From NCBI RefSeq assembly GCF_002879615.1, contig NZ_PNRF01000034.1, positions 1 to 64,000 of the forward strand: DNA of 64,000 nucleotides, given 5' to 3'. This DNA is from Billgrantia endophytica (lineage in GTDB: Bacteria; Pseudomonadota; Gammaproteobacteria; Pseudomonadales; Halomonadaceae). The notes under the pieces are model-generated. The model was given only the letters and a program-made list of their open reading frames with translations. It ran no database searches and had not been told where the DNA came from. A program made the translations under genes and the position numbers. Below are positions 26,640-35,873 of the stretch, piece after piece (position 1 is the stretch's first letter; each line of letters starts with the position of its first letter).

Positions 26640-27659
26640 TTGCACGCAAATTTTTCGGGTACGATCCTTACCTTGGCTTTGGCCAGCCTAGGTGGGCTGG
26701 TTGGCCATCTTTTAGGCCTTCCTGCAGGTTGGCTACTTGGCTCCATCGCTGCGACCCTGACAGCCAGTATCGCAGGCCTTCGTCTCAATTATCCCAGTGA
26801 GTTTCAATCATTGGTCCTATTGCTCGTCGGCATCAGCATCGGCAGCTCCCTGAGCCCTAACTTTTTCTCCGAAGCAGTATCCTGGCTGCCAAGCTTGGCG
26901 GGGTTATTGGTCGTCATGCTGATCATCACCTTGACCGTCTCTCATGCACTGTTCAGACTCACTGGTCTATCCGGGAACACCAGCTTTCTATCGGCCTTTC
27001 CTGGACATATGGTGCTGGTGCTACAAACGGCATCGCAGTATCCATGCAATGTCCCACAAGTCACGATGGTTCAGAGCATACGTTTGCTTTTCCTGGTGGT
27101 TCTCTTTCCAACACTTGCACAAGGAGCAATGGATGGAAGAATCAATCAAATGCAAGAAACTCACTATTCTGCTCTCACCCTTCTTGTCCTCGCAGCAGGC
27201 CTGGGAGCAGCCCTATGCAAGCGCTATAAGCTGCCTGCCGCCGCTCTACTGGGCTCCATACTTGGTGCGTCTCTGATTTCCATCAGTGGCTTTGAGGTAG
27301 GCAAGCTACCCACGGGCTTGGAAACGGCGGTCTTCGTCTTGACCGGCGCGATGATCGGAACGCGCTTTACAGGCAACCATCTCGGCAGAATGGTCAAATT
27401 GCTTCCCGTGTCGTGTTTTTCCGCTGCCTTGACTTTGCTCGCAACCAGCGTAATCGCCTTGCCTGTCAGCGTTGCTATCAATGTACCTTTTACGCAGCTG
27501 CTGCTTGCATATGCCCCCGGCGGGGCGGAAGTCATGGCCTTGATTGCCCTAGCCGTCGGCCATGATGCAGGATTTGTAGGATTCCATCACTTGGCCAGGC
27601 TGATGTTCATGGCAATCAGCTTTCCCATACTGCTCCGGCTAATGATCAGCAATGAGTAA
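26640..27659 (+). CDS. AbrB-family (pfam05145) membrane permease
   Basis: An integral membrane protein of 339 residues with about 10 hydrophobic segments in two related halves. Halves are marked by GxxxGxxLGLPAGWLLGSIAA near the N terminus and by the matching KLPAAALLGSILGASLISISG in the middle. This is the duplicated AbrB domain of unknown transport specificity. It starts with TTG at 26640; no ATG fits the first membrane segment. Located after the dehydratase/lyase genes, it may export or import a related acid. Gene context alone supports this. Confidence 0.75.
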   Translation: MHANFSGTILTLALASLGGLVGHLLGLPAGWLLGSIAATLTASIAGLRLNYPSEFQSLVLLLVGISIGSSLSPNFFSEAVSWLPSLAGLLVVMLIITLTVSHALFRLTGLSGNTSFLSAFPGHMVLVLQTASQYPCNVPQVTMVQSIRLLFLVVLFPTLAQGAMDGRINQMQETHYSALTLLVLAAGLGAALCKRYKLPAAALLGSILGASLISISGFEVGKLPTGLETAVFVLTGAMIGTRFTGNHLGRMVKLLPVSCFSAALTLLATSVIALPVSVAINVPFTQLLLAYAPGGAEVMALIALAVGHDAGFVGFHHLARLMFMAISFPILLRLMISNE

Positions 27660-27671
27660 ACGGCAAGGTGC

Positions 27672-27962
27672 CTAGGTTTTGTACGAAAAGTCGGCACGTA
27701 GGCAACGGTCTATGCGGGCCACGCATACCATGGCACGAAAGCTGCGGGCCAGCTTGTCATAGCGCATGCCGATTCGACGTAGTTCCTTGAGCCAGCCAAA
27801 GCCGCGTTCGATCACATTGCGCTCCCGATACTTGGGCTGGTCGAACTCCCGGGATAGCCCAGGACGAGGTTTTCGATGCATCTTGCGCTGCGCGATGACC
27901 GGCTTCATCCGGTGTCGGTCGCAGTAGCGGCGCAATTCATCGCTGTCGTAGCCCTTGTCTGA
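27672..27962 (-). pseudogene. IS5-family transposase, C-terminal fragment
   Basis: Reads DKGYDSDELRRYCDRHRMKP, then FDQPKYRERNVIERGFGWLK and LARSFRAMVCVARI, the final third of an IS5 (IS427-like) transposase with the catalytic Glu in ERGFGWLK. The 5' part is missing and the break at about 27962 abuts IS66 sequence. Confidence 0.8.
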
Positions 27963-27965
27963 AGT

Positions 27966-28481
27966 TGACCCCCTTCTGAGCTGCACAGGCTATAGTGCAG
28001 CCATCAGGAGGACAGGATGAGTACGATAACCCCATCAAGCGATGGACCGCGAAGCGCGCCAGACACTGCGCGAGCAGAAAAGTCGTCCGCTCATTGAGCA
28101 ACTGCGTACCTGGCTCGACAAGTCATTGGCCCAGGTGCTGCCGAAGAGTGCGCTGGGCAAGGCACTGCACTATCTGGATGGCCAGTGGAAGCGGTTGACC
28201 CGTTTCCTCGAGGATGGCCTGATCCCCCCCTGGACAACAACCCGGCGGAGAACGCCATCCGACCCTTCGTGGTGGGTCGCAAGAACTGGCTGTTCAGTCA
28301 GACACCCAGCGGTGCTCATGCCAGTGCGGCGATCTACAGCCTGATAGAAACTGCCAAGGCCAACGGCCTCTCTCCTTACGCGTACCTGACGTTCGTGTTC
28401 GAGACGCTGCCAACGCTCGGTGAAGGTGACGACCTCGACACGCTGTTGCTCTGGCGCTGGAAAGAGACCTTACCGCTCTAA
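27966..28481 (+). pseudogene. IS66-family remnant: leader plus TnpC C-terminal part
   Basis: The leader with CTGAGCTGCACAGGCTATAG and a start ATGAGTACG is joined directly to the last third of the IS66 transposase (LGKALHYLDGQWKRLTRFLE, then DNNPAENAIRPFVVGRKNWL and SAAIYSLIETAKANG). There is a frameshift at about 28228 between the two pieces. Most of tnpA, tnpB and tnpC is deleted. The leader core is shared with the palindrome at 21952-22019. Confidence 0.85.
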
Positions 28482-28658
28482 GTCAAGCCTAAACAGATGT
28501 GGCTAGCGGATTGCTTACGAAGCGGTCGACAATGGTCGTGTCTAACGGCTGCATACCTCATCCATAAAAACGTTAGGATTAAGTACTATGCAGTGTAGTC
28601 AAATTTTTTTTACGACTGTAGTACTAGCGTCCACCGCCGCCACTTACGTCATGGCCAC
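28482..28658. other. Intergenic, no gene seen
   Basis: Holds the right-hand remains of the IS66 element and the 3' flank of the alcohol dehydrogenase gene. AT-rich with an eight-T run at 28605-28612; no frame or RNA recognised. Confidence 0.4.
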
Positions 28659-29819
28659 TCAATAGACTGATTCATAGATTTCAAGAGCATCCTGCTCCGT
28701 CACATCCCGAGGATTGTTGACCAGCAAACGCCGTTGCTGCATTGCGTCTGCGGCCAGTGCGCTGAGCGCGAACTCAGGAACCCCGACATCACGCAGCCTC
28801 AAGGGCAAACCACTCCTCTTCAACAGAGCCTCGATGCTTTCGATGAAACGCTTACAATCATCCACGCATGAGGAAGAGCGCGGTTCCCGTGTGAAGATGG
28901 GAGCCAACTCCGCGTAAAGGCCGGCAGCCTCCACCGCATTGAAGCGTAGGACCGTGGGAAGTACCAGCGAGTTGGAAAGCCCATGCGGGATGTGGTAATG
29001 CCCCCCTAATGGATAAGCCAAGGCATGCACTGCCGCCACTGGTGCGTTGGCGAAAGCCTGGCCGGCAAGACAGGAACCCAACAGCATGCCCTGCCGCGCC
29101 TCGAGATCGTGTCCATTGTTCATAACCCGGTCGATATACGCGACGAGAAGGCGCAAAGCTTCCTTGGCCAGCATATCGGACATCGGGTTCTTGCGAATCT
29201 TGCTTGTGTAGGCCTCTATCGCATGCACCATGGCATCGATACCCGTCGCTGTCGTCATATTGCGTGGCAGCCCTACCGTCAGGGCAGCATCGAGCACCGC
29301 AACGTCCGGGAGCAGTATCGGCGAGACGATGCCTGACTTCGTCGTCTCACCCGTCGTCACGATAGAGATCGGCGTAACTTCTGACCCCGTGCCGGCCGTA
29401 GTCGGCACTTGGACCAGTGGCAGCCTCTCGCCCTCGATTTTTCCGACCCCATAAGCCTCCTGCAGCGGCTGGCTGCAATGCGGATGCGCAAAGAATGCTA
29501 CCAGTTTGGCAACGTCCATAGAGCTACCGCCGCCAAAACCGACTACCAGCTCAGCACGCATTCGTCTAGCCCGAACGATAGAATCGAGCACAATGGTTTC
29601 AGGTGGATCCGCTACCACGCCGTCGAACATCTCCACCTTGACCCCGTGGCTTTCCAGGTCTTCTATCGATGGCTCCATCAAACGCAAGTTGGAAACCCCT
29701 GGGTCCGTGATCAAAAAGATGCGCTCAGCCGAGAATTTACGAACCACTTCGTGCAGGCGTGATGCAGCTCCAGGCTCGACAATCAATTGACGAATAGTAT
29801 TGAACTCAAAATTAGGCAT
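28659..29819 (-). CDS. Iron-containing alcohol dehydrogenase
   Basis: NAD(P)-dependent group III alcohol dehydrogenase of 386 residues. Seen are the nucleotide motif GFGGGSSMDVAK, PTTAGTGSEVTPISI, and metal ligands in ATGIDAMVHAIEAY, VHALAYPLGGHYHIPHG (His ligands). Likely interconverts an aldehyde (or semialdehyde) and alcohol in the pathway run by the nearby dehydratase and lyase; the substrate is not evident. Its start lies 3 bases from the stop of the GntR gene, so the two form one transcript read from the regulator side. Confidence 0.88.
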   Translation of the reverse strand: MPNFEFNTIRQLIVEPGAASRLHEVVRKFSAERIFLITDPGVSNLRLMEPSIEDLESHGVKVEMFDGVVADPPETIVLDSIVRARRMRAELVVGFGGGSSMDVAKLVAFFAHPHCSQPLQEAYGVGKIEGERLPLVQVPTTAGTGSEVTPISIVTTGETTKSGIVSPILLPDVAVLDAALTVGLPRNMTTATGIDAMVHAIEAYTSKIRKNPMSDMLAKEALRLLVAYIDRVMNNGHDLEARQGMLLGSCLAGQAFANAPVAAVHALAYPLGGHYHIPHGLSNSLVLPTVLRFNAVEAAGLYAELAPIFTREPRSSSCVDDCKRFIESIEALLKRSGLPLRLRDVGVPEFALSALAADAMQQRRLLVNNPRDVTEQDALEIYESVY

Positions 29820-29821
29820 TA

Positions 29822-30499
29822 TTATTCCTCGCTCGTCCTGACAAGATCACACGCGGCCATGATATGCGCTTTCATTATCGATGAGGACCAGTCACTGTCT
29901 CCTGCGGCTATCGCGGCTACGAGATCGCGATGGTGTATCAAGCTACGCTGCTCATCTTTGGTGGAGAAAAACCGGTATGACCTAATTAAAAAACCGATAT
30001 CCATGAGCGATAGAGCAGTTTCTTCGAGCTTAGAATTGCTTGCCAATTTTAAGATTTTTGTATGGAACTTGCGATTCAATACCGACAATGACTCGACTGT
30101 TTCGGGTGCCAGCTGGTAGCTTTCCATTTCATCACAGATGACCTCGAGATCCCGTATATCTCTCGGCGTGGCATTTCGCGCAGCAAACCCGGCAGCACAG
30201 CTTTCCAGACAGGCTCTTACTTGAAATATTTCAATAGCGTCCTTTCTCGTCCACCCACGTACCGCAGCACCAGAGTTGGGATGAAAAACCACAAAGCCAT
30301 CTTGCGCAAGGCGATGCAGCGCTGTTCTAACAGGGGTCCTGCTCGTTCCCACCAAGCTTGCCAATTCATCCTCGCGCAACCTGTCGTTGGGAAGATACTC
30401 ACCCGAAAGAATCGCTTCACGTATAATGATGTAAGCCCTTTCAGGTGCGGGAAGACTCGTAAATTTTGAATTTTCTGTATCTAAAACTTGCATATTCAT
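29822..30499 (-). CDS. GntR-family regulator, FCD (FadR) subgroup
   Basis: 225 residues. The winged helix at about 20-80 has LREDELASLVGTSRTPVRTALHRLAQDGFV. The helical FCD effector domain follows with FQVRACLESCAAGFAARNA, LNRKFHTKIL and HHRDLVAAIAAGD, including the metal-ligand histidines typical of acid-sensing members. It leads the transcript with the alcohol dehydrogenase and sits in the middle of the island. It is the best candidate to bind the ATTGGATAC elements in front of the enzyme and TctCBA genes, though no such element is seen at its own start (inference). Confidence 0.88.
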   Translation of the reverse strand: MNMQVLDTENSKFTSLPAPERAYIIIREAILSGEYLPNDRLREDELASLVGTSRTPVRTALHRLAQDGFVVFHPNSGAAVRGWTRKDAIEIFQVRACLESCAAGFAARNATPRDIRDLEVICDEMESYQLAPETVESLSVLNRKFHTKILKLASNSKLEETALSLMDIGFLIRSYRFFSTKDEQRSLIHHRDLVAAIAAGDSDWSSSIMKAHIMAACDLVRTSEE

Positions 30500-30582
30500 T
30501 CACCTAACGCAGCCAAGGCTAAGCACTTAAATACTCCTAACATTTTGACATATCTCTTTTCTCTAACATCGTCATGTATTGC

Positions 30583-31240
30583 CTAGGCCCCCTTTTGCAT
30601 TCCGATATATTTTCCAAGCAATAGGTGCCAAGCAGAATAGAACAATATCATAAACATCAGGGTGAGACTGCCAAGCCTATTCAGGAAAATTTCAAAAGAC
30701 AGTTCCCCGACGCCCTGGAACGCGCTCATTAGCTGTCGATCCAATATCGGGCCAAGGGTGATACCTAAAATAACCGCCATCAAGAGAATCAGCACTATGG
30801 TGCTGACCACCTTAGCAGCGTATAGTGACACCAACAGGCCTGCGATGAGCAGGAAAAAGGAAGCCACAACCTGTGCGAACATGGCACCGTAAACAAGGCC
30901 CTGGAGATTGAAGAACAGCCGTGGTTCCGGGGTAAAGCCTTGCAGCATGAAGACACCCATCATTACCACAGTTGCCAAGCCACCCGGGATGCCCAGAGAT
31001 AATATGGTGGCCAGAACCCCACCTTCGAATGCATTGTTTTCTGACTCAGCGCTAATCAAGCCTTCTTCCGCTCCCTTCCGGTTTCTTTGAGCTACGTTTT
31101 CTTTGCAGCTTACAACGGTTGCCACAATGGTACCACAGCACGGGGGCAGCGCTCCGTAGAATATGCCGATGGTGCTCGACTTGAACAGAGCCACGGGATG
31201 CTTCAGCACACGTTTGATTGCATACAAAAGGCTATACAGG
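30583..31240 (-). pseudogene. Decayed TctA-type transporter subunit
   Basis: Encodes the second half of a tripartite tricarboxylate transporter large permease: KHPVALFKSSTIGIFYGALP, GAEEGLISAESENNA, SLGIPGGLATVVMMGVFMLQG, and GITLGPILDRQLMSAFQG. Compared with the intact TctA at 32195-33727, the first roughly 250 residues are missing and about 50 residues are deleted before GITLGPILD. The 5' break abuts IS30 debris. Residues normally conserved are also changed (LPPCCGTI for LPGAGGT). Confidence 0.85.
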
Positions 31241-31268
31241 CTCTTATTACTACCATTTTTCCTTCGCC

Positions 31269-31990
31269 TCAATCGGTCACATAATGGAAATCCCATCCAT
31301 TAATTCCTGAATTCAAGCAATAAGTCCAGCGCCTGCGATATTGGGCTCCTAAGTATCCCCCAGAAACCCCTGTGCCCGATAGCCAAGCCGTTTTCTGGCG
31401 ATCATTCAGCTTCTTCACCACCGCGCTCAACTCAGCATAGGTGACCTGGCGAAAGTCGGTTCCCTTGGGAAAATACTGCCGTATCAGGCCATTGCTGTTC
31501 TCGCTGCTCCCACGTTGCCCAGAAGTAGTAGGGATCACAAAAATAGGTCGCTACGGTCACCGCCTTGGCCACGGCTCCGTGACTAGCAAATTCCGAGCCA
31601 TTATCCAAGGTGATGGTCTGCACAGCACCCTGGTGAGGCTTCAGCAGGCGGATCATGGTCGCTTGTGTCAGCTCCGCCCAAATCCTAGGCAGCCGTGCCG
31701 CTAGCAGATAGCCGCTACGACGCTCTACCAGCGTGACCAACCCTGATTGCTTGTGCCCGTGGATCAAGGTGTCACCCTCCCAGTGCCTGAAGCGCCTGCC
31801 GGTCATCGACCCCAGCCGGCGATGCTTACGGCTGGGAATCTTGCCAAGCCCTGCGCTCTTGGCCTGGGCCCGGTGTGTCGTTTGGGCTGACCCAGAGGTC
31901 GCCACCCTGCGCCTTGTCATCCTAGATCAAGGAGTAGACCCACTGATGACTGATGCCGCCGGCCAAGGGCGACATGAAACCGCTATCCTC
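31269..31990 (-). pseudogene. IS30-family transposase remnant
   Basis: Minus strand, three frames: ISHQWVYSLI (about 31920-31950), then RRFRHWEGDTLIHGHKQSG and TITLDNGSEFASHG, then a frame change at about 31530 and NGLIRQYFPKGTDF with VVKKLNDRQK. The DDE motifs (EGDTL, LDNGSEF) are those of IS30. Frameshifts and deletions make it inactive. Confidence 0.85.
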
Positions 31991-32194
31991 GAATCTGGGT
32001 CAGCTGTCGGTATCCATGCTCTGCTTCACTTTGGTCGGTAAAGCAGGGAGAGTACCGGCGCTGGCCCTCCTGCTTCTACCGTGCGGTCCAAAGTGCTACG
32101 GTTATTCTATGAATCTAGATACCAAAATACTTATAACAATAAAACATACAGTGGTTAGTGTTGATAAATTTAAAAATCGACATACCCATACTTC
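31991..32194. other. Intergenic, no gene seen
   Basis: About 200 AT-rich bases between IS30 debris and the tctA stop codon. No terminator hairpin or gene recognised. Confidence 0.4.
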
Positions 32195-33727
32195 TTATGA
32201 AGGACCGGAGTTACTCGAAGATGTCAATCCTTCGCGTAATGACCGATATATTTTAAGAAAAACAGGTGCAGTGCAGAAGATGATTACTCCGAGTAGCACT
32301 ACACTTACAGGGCGCCCAAGGAAAATATCTAAACTTACCCCTCCTGCTCCCTGAAAAGTGCGTAATAACTGACTATCTAAGATCGGACCTAATATGATAC
32401 CTAGAACGACGGCGATCAACGGATAGTCGTATTTACGCATTAAAATACCTAAAGCAGCAAAGAGCAGCATAACTTTAACATCAAACATTTGTAGATTAAC
32501 TGCGTACGTTCCTGCCACAGAAAAAACAGCCACCAATGGTATTAACACCCTTGTAGGTATATTAATAACTCTAGTAGCATAAAAAGACACCAACAAGCCT
32601 GCCAGCATGAGAAAAATGGTCGCAATGAACAAAGAAAACATGACACCATATACTAGACTCTGGTTATCAATAAATAGGCGAGGCCCAGGTATCAAACCCT
32701 GTAGCATTAATGCTCCAACCATTACCGCAGTAGCCATTCCGCCTGGTATACCCAACGAAAGCATGGTAGCCAAAGCACCGCCTTCAGATGCATTGTTTGC
32801 CGACTCAGCGGCAATCAAACCTTCTTCCGCCCCCTTCCCGAACTCTTCCGATTTCTTCGAGCTGCGTTTTGCTTCATTATAACTTACCACACTCGCAACC
32901 GTTCCTCCCGCCCCTGGCAAAGCACCGATAATTACCCCTATAGCACTTGATTTTAACACTGTTAGTGGGTGTCGAAACGTCTCACGAATACCCATTAATA
33001 ATTTTTGGCAACGCCCTCCCCGTTGCTCTTTTACATCAGTATCAGTAGAAATATATCGCTGTTGCAACATATAATATAATTCTGAAAAGCCAATTAAACC
33101 AATAAGCGCCGACATTACAGGCAAGCCATCCATTAGCTCAAAATAACCATGCGTTCCTCTTATGGCTCCGGTAGATGTCATACCTATAGTTCCCAAAAGA
33201 ACTCCGAAAGCCCCTGAAATTAATGCTTTTAAAAAACTAGCATGTAGAGTTGCTATAACCGTTAATCCCAACACCCCTACCAAAAATAGCTCAGGAGGGC
33301 CAAACATTAGTGCCGCTGCAACAATTAAAGGCATAACTAGAACCAAGAAACATGCGCCCAATAAGTTGCCAATAGTTGATGCACTAACCGCTATTCCTAA
33401 TGCTTCGTTTGCCCTACCTTTCCGTGTCATTGGATGGCCGTCAAAACCTGTTACTATTGCCTGGGGAGATCCAGGAATATTGAGAAGGATAGACGGTATA
33501 GAACTTCCAAAATTACCACCGGCGTAGATCGCAGTTAGAAAGGCAATTCCCATGATTGGGGACATAGGGTAGGTTAGCGGCAACATAATACTAATTGCTA
33601 ACGGCGTACTAAACCCAGGGATGGCACCGGTAATAATTCCAAAAAAAACCCCTAGCACCATTATCGCTAACACCTTCCAATCTGCTAACAGCAGCAGGCC
33701 TTCCAGAACTGGCACTAAATCAAACAT
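32195..33727 (-). CDS. tctA: Tripartite tricarboxylate transporter, large permease (TctA)
   Basis: The large membrane subunit of a secondary TTT importer for carboxylic acids, about 510 residues and roughly 11-12 membrane spans. Family blocks: FGIITGAIPGFSTPLAISIM, GGNFGSSIPSILLNIPGSPQ, GALPGAGGTVASVVSYNEAK and SLGIPGGMATAVMVGALMLQG. ATG at 33727 is chosen because AGGAG lies eight bases upstream, nine codons inside the longest frame. Last gene of the tctC-tctB-tctA order. GC content is clearly lower than the backbone, a sign of acquisition. Confidence 0.92.
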   Translation of the reverse strand: MFDLVPVLEGLLLLADWKVLAIMVLGVFFGIITGAIPGFSTPLAISIMLPLTYPMSPIMGIAFLTAIYAGGNFGSSIPSILLNIPGSPQAIVTGFDGHPMTRKGRANEALGIAVSASTIGNLLGACFLVLVMPLIVAAALMFGPPELFLVGVLGLTVIATLHASFLKALISGAFGVLLGTIGMTSTGAIRGTHGYFELMDGLPVMSALIGLIGFSELYYMLQQRYISTDTDVKEQRGGRCQKLLMGIRETFRHPLTVLKSSAIGVIIGALPGAGGTVASVVSYNEAKRSSKKSEEFGKGAEEGLIAAESANNASEGGALATMLSLGIPGGMATAVMVGALMLQGLIPGPRLFIDNQSLVYGVMFSLFIATIFLMLAGLLVSFYATRVINIPTRVLIPLVAVFSVAGTYAVNLQMFDVKVMLLFAALGILMRKYDYPLIAVVLGIILGPILDSQLLRTFQGAGGVSLDIFLGRPVSVVLLGVIIFCTAPVFLKIYRSLREGLTSSSNSGPS

Positions 33728-33757
33728 ATAACTAACTCCTAAAGACAATACCAACGT

Positions 33758-34237
33758 TTAAATAAGCCAGCCTGTGGGAAGGGGTATATTCAACCAAATA
33801 TCAAAGACAGCGTAAATAAAAACCACTGTCACTAAGGGAACCAATGTCACCAAGGGAACTAAAGAAATTAAAGTCCAAGATTTTTTTAAGAACATTAGCA
33901 AAAGAAAAGTCATGTAAAGCCATGTTGTTACCACAAAGCCGACCCACTCAATACTAAACACATACAGAGCAGTCAAAGCCAAGAAATAAAATGTTTCTTT
34001 CTTGCTATAATTTTCACCTACCCTTTCCTTAGGCAAGGATTTTTTGAACTCCAAAAAATCAAATATAAAGAAAAGAACCACACCAACCACCAATATCATA
34101 TAAACAGGTTTAATGAGAAGTAAGTTAACATCTGGACGTGGTAGGCTACGCACCTCTATAAAATAATATGTTGCATAGCCAAACATTATCAAGGGAACTA
34201 AAAGCTCCCCTTTCTTGTTTTTTATATAAGACAACAT
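33758..34237 (-). CDS. tctB: Tripartite tricarboxylate transporter, small permease (TctB)
   Basis: The four-span small subunit of the TTT importer, 159 residues. Hydrophobic segments lie at about 15-32, 45-65, 85-105 and 115-150, with a charged cytoplasmic loop (FLEFKKSLPKERVGENYSKK). Sequence is poorly conserved in this family, so the call relies on length, topology and its position between tctC and tctA. A repeated SLVPLVTLVPLVTVV stretch is notable. The ATG at 34237 fits the TctB N terminus (MLSYIKNKKGE). Confidence 0.85.
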   Translation of the reverse strand: MLSYIKNKKGELLVPLIMFGYATYYFIEVRSLPRPDVNLLLIKPVYMILVVGVVLFFIFDFLEFKKSLPKERVGENYSKKETFYFLALTALYVFSIEWVGFVVTTWLYMTFLLLMFLKKSWTLISLVPLVTLVPLVTVVFIYAVFDIWLNIPLPTGWLI

Positions 34238-34303
34238 TGACGAACACCTTATCTCTGTACAATACAAAAATAGGGGGAGAGCCCCCCCTAAGTACTAGGA
34301 ATA

Positions 34304-35404
34304 TCATTCGCCTTGCAAAATTTCACTATAGTTCTCTACAACCTCATGCATCTCTTCAATAAAGGCCTTTGACTGCTCTGGACCATAGTAACCAGAAATC
34401 ACATCCGACCCTTGGTTAGCAATATGTGCTTGGTAGGTATTGCTGTGAAATACATCACTATAGCTTTTAACAATAGCATCAAATATTTCTGGATTTTCTT
34501 CGGCAAAAGAGCTGTGTACAGCAATAAAGCGATTATCACCTATTTCAGGGAGGTTAGCTTCTGGGTAAACCTCATTGACAGGTTGAGCATCAGGCCAAGC
34601 GGGAAAAGGCTCATGAGAAGAAACTGCCAACACACGCACTCTATCACCTAAGGTTATATCACCATACGCAGACGAAAAAGCTGCATCCGAGTGGCCACCT
34701 AGCAAATCGGTACGCTGCTCTCCCCCGCCCCCACTGAATGCTACTACCTTAGGCTCCAAATCGAGCGCATCTAGGAAAGCCACACCAAATAAATGGGTGC
34801 CTGCACCGGTAGCCATAGAAACAGTTACATTGCTGGGATCATCGCGGATGGCATCCACCAAATCCTCAATCGTTTCATAAGGAGAGTCTTCCCTCACAGT
34901 AATAGACGTATAATCACGCTGCTCAATGTTGATGAATCTAAAGTCATCAAGTGTAAAATCTGCCCCTTGCGCTATGATATTCATACTTAATGTGGGCTGG
35001 ATACCCGCAAAAATATAGTGACCGTTATCTGGTGAACCAAGGAAGGTTCTCGAACCCAACAGCCCCGAGGCGCCACCTCGGTTGTCGACTAACATTGAGT
35101 AATCGTGGGTTTCCTCCCAATGCTGAGCTAAACCACGAGCGAAGCGGTCCACGGAACCACCGGCGCTAAACGGTACAATCAGGCGCGCATTTTCATTTGG
35201 CCAATCCTGTGCATGAACAGCACTCGCTCCTGCGCTAGCAGCGGCAACAACGAATCCAGCTAGGGCTGCCGTTAACGCAGATCTTTTAGGCAGCCTACTA
35301 AGCGGATGCAACGTCACGGGACGCTCCTTAACAGTGGTAGAAACAGCGGGTATATTTTGAACAGTGCGCTTAGCTACGGCTGTAGCACGAGACTGGACGG
35401 TCAT
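34304..35404 (-). CDS. tctC: TTT substrate-binding protein (TctC/Bug family)
   Basis: The periplasmic receptor that captures the acid and delivers it to TctBA. 366 residues; an unusually long basic N-terminal stretch of about 45 residues precedes the signal core (ALTAALAGFVVAAASAGASA, cleavage near VHA-QDW). The mature part has the Bug signature RLIVPFSAGGSVDRFARGLA, DNRGGASGLLGSRTF and VSMATGAGTHLFGVAFL. ATG at 35404 follows GAGAGGAG. First gene of the transporter operon; three ATTGGATAC-type elements lie upstream. Confidence 0.9.
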   Translation of the reverse strand: MTVQSRATAVAKRTVQNIPAVSTTVKERPVTLHPLSRLPKRSALTAALAGFVVAAASAGASAVHAQDWPNENARLIVPFSAGGSVDRFARGLAQHWEETHDYSMLVDNRGGASGLLGSRTFLGSPDNGHYIFAGIQPTLSMNIIAQGADFTLDDFRFINIEQRDYTSITVREDSPYETIEDLVDAIRDDPSNVTVSMATGAGTHLFGVAFLDALDLEPKVVAFSGGGGEQRTDLLGGHSDAAFSSAYGDITLGDRVRVLAVSSHEPFPAWPDAQPVNEVYPEANLPEIGDNRFIAVHSSFAEENPEIFDAIVKSYSDVFHSNTYQAHIANQGSDVISGYYGPEQSKAFIEEMHEVVENYSEILQGE

Positions 35405-35557
35405 ACTTGCTCCTCTCTACTATTGTTTTACATGCACTTATTGTTTTACATGCACTTGTTCGGTGCATGCGAGATTATTTTTAGTATACGGGCATCTCTC
35501 TGGACAAGTCTCTCCGTGACCGAAGCTGCTCCCCTACCCTGTATTCCAAATTAGTTT

Positions 35558-35814
35558 ATTGGATACGATAAGTCAATAAAGCCTGATACCCTACCTTCGT
35601 CTAAAGCTATCCGCTCGGCTTGCTACCGAGCGTTCCTCCTCATATAGTTTTTCTCATCGATCCGAAAAAACTATATATATTATTGATTTTAAATAAAAAA
35701 TTTGAATAATATAGTCCTGTAACAGCAATCGATTGCAAAGGAGTCTTATGCGAATGAGACTGAATTAATCCCATACAGACGTGCTATCCAATATCAGGTA
35801 AGCAAATTGGATAC
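35558..35814. promoter_or_regulatory. ATTGGATAC elements upstream of tctCBA
   Basis: ATTGGATAC at 35558-35566 and 35806-35814, and a near copy (CTATCCAAT) at 35784-35792. The same element is found three times in front of the dehydratase genes 12 kb away, suggesting one regulator controls uptake and breakdown together. Confidence 0.6.
35725..35736. promoter_or_regulatory. Putative LacI-family operator
   Basis: GCAATCGATTGC, a perfect 12-bp palindrome with the central CG typical of LacI-family operators, lying between tctC and the lacI-type gene. Confidence 0.5.
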
Positions 35815-35873
35815 AAAATGCTACGCCCTAGTATTGAGCGATTGGCATCGCTCGCGGGTCTCCGCACCGAGGC

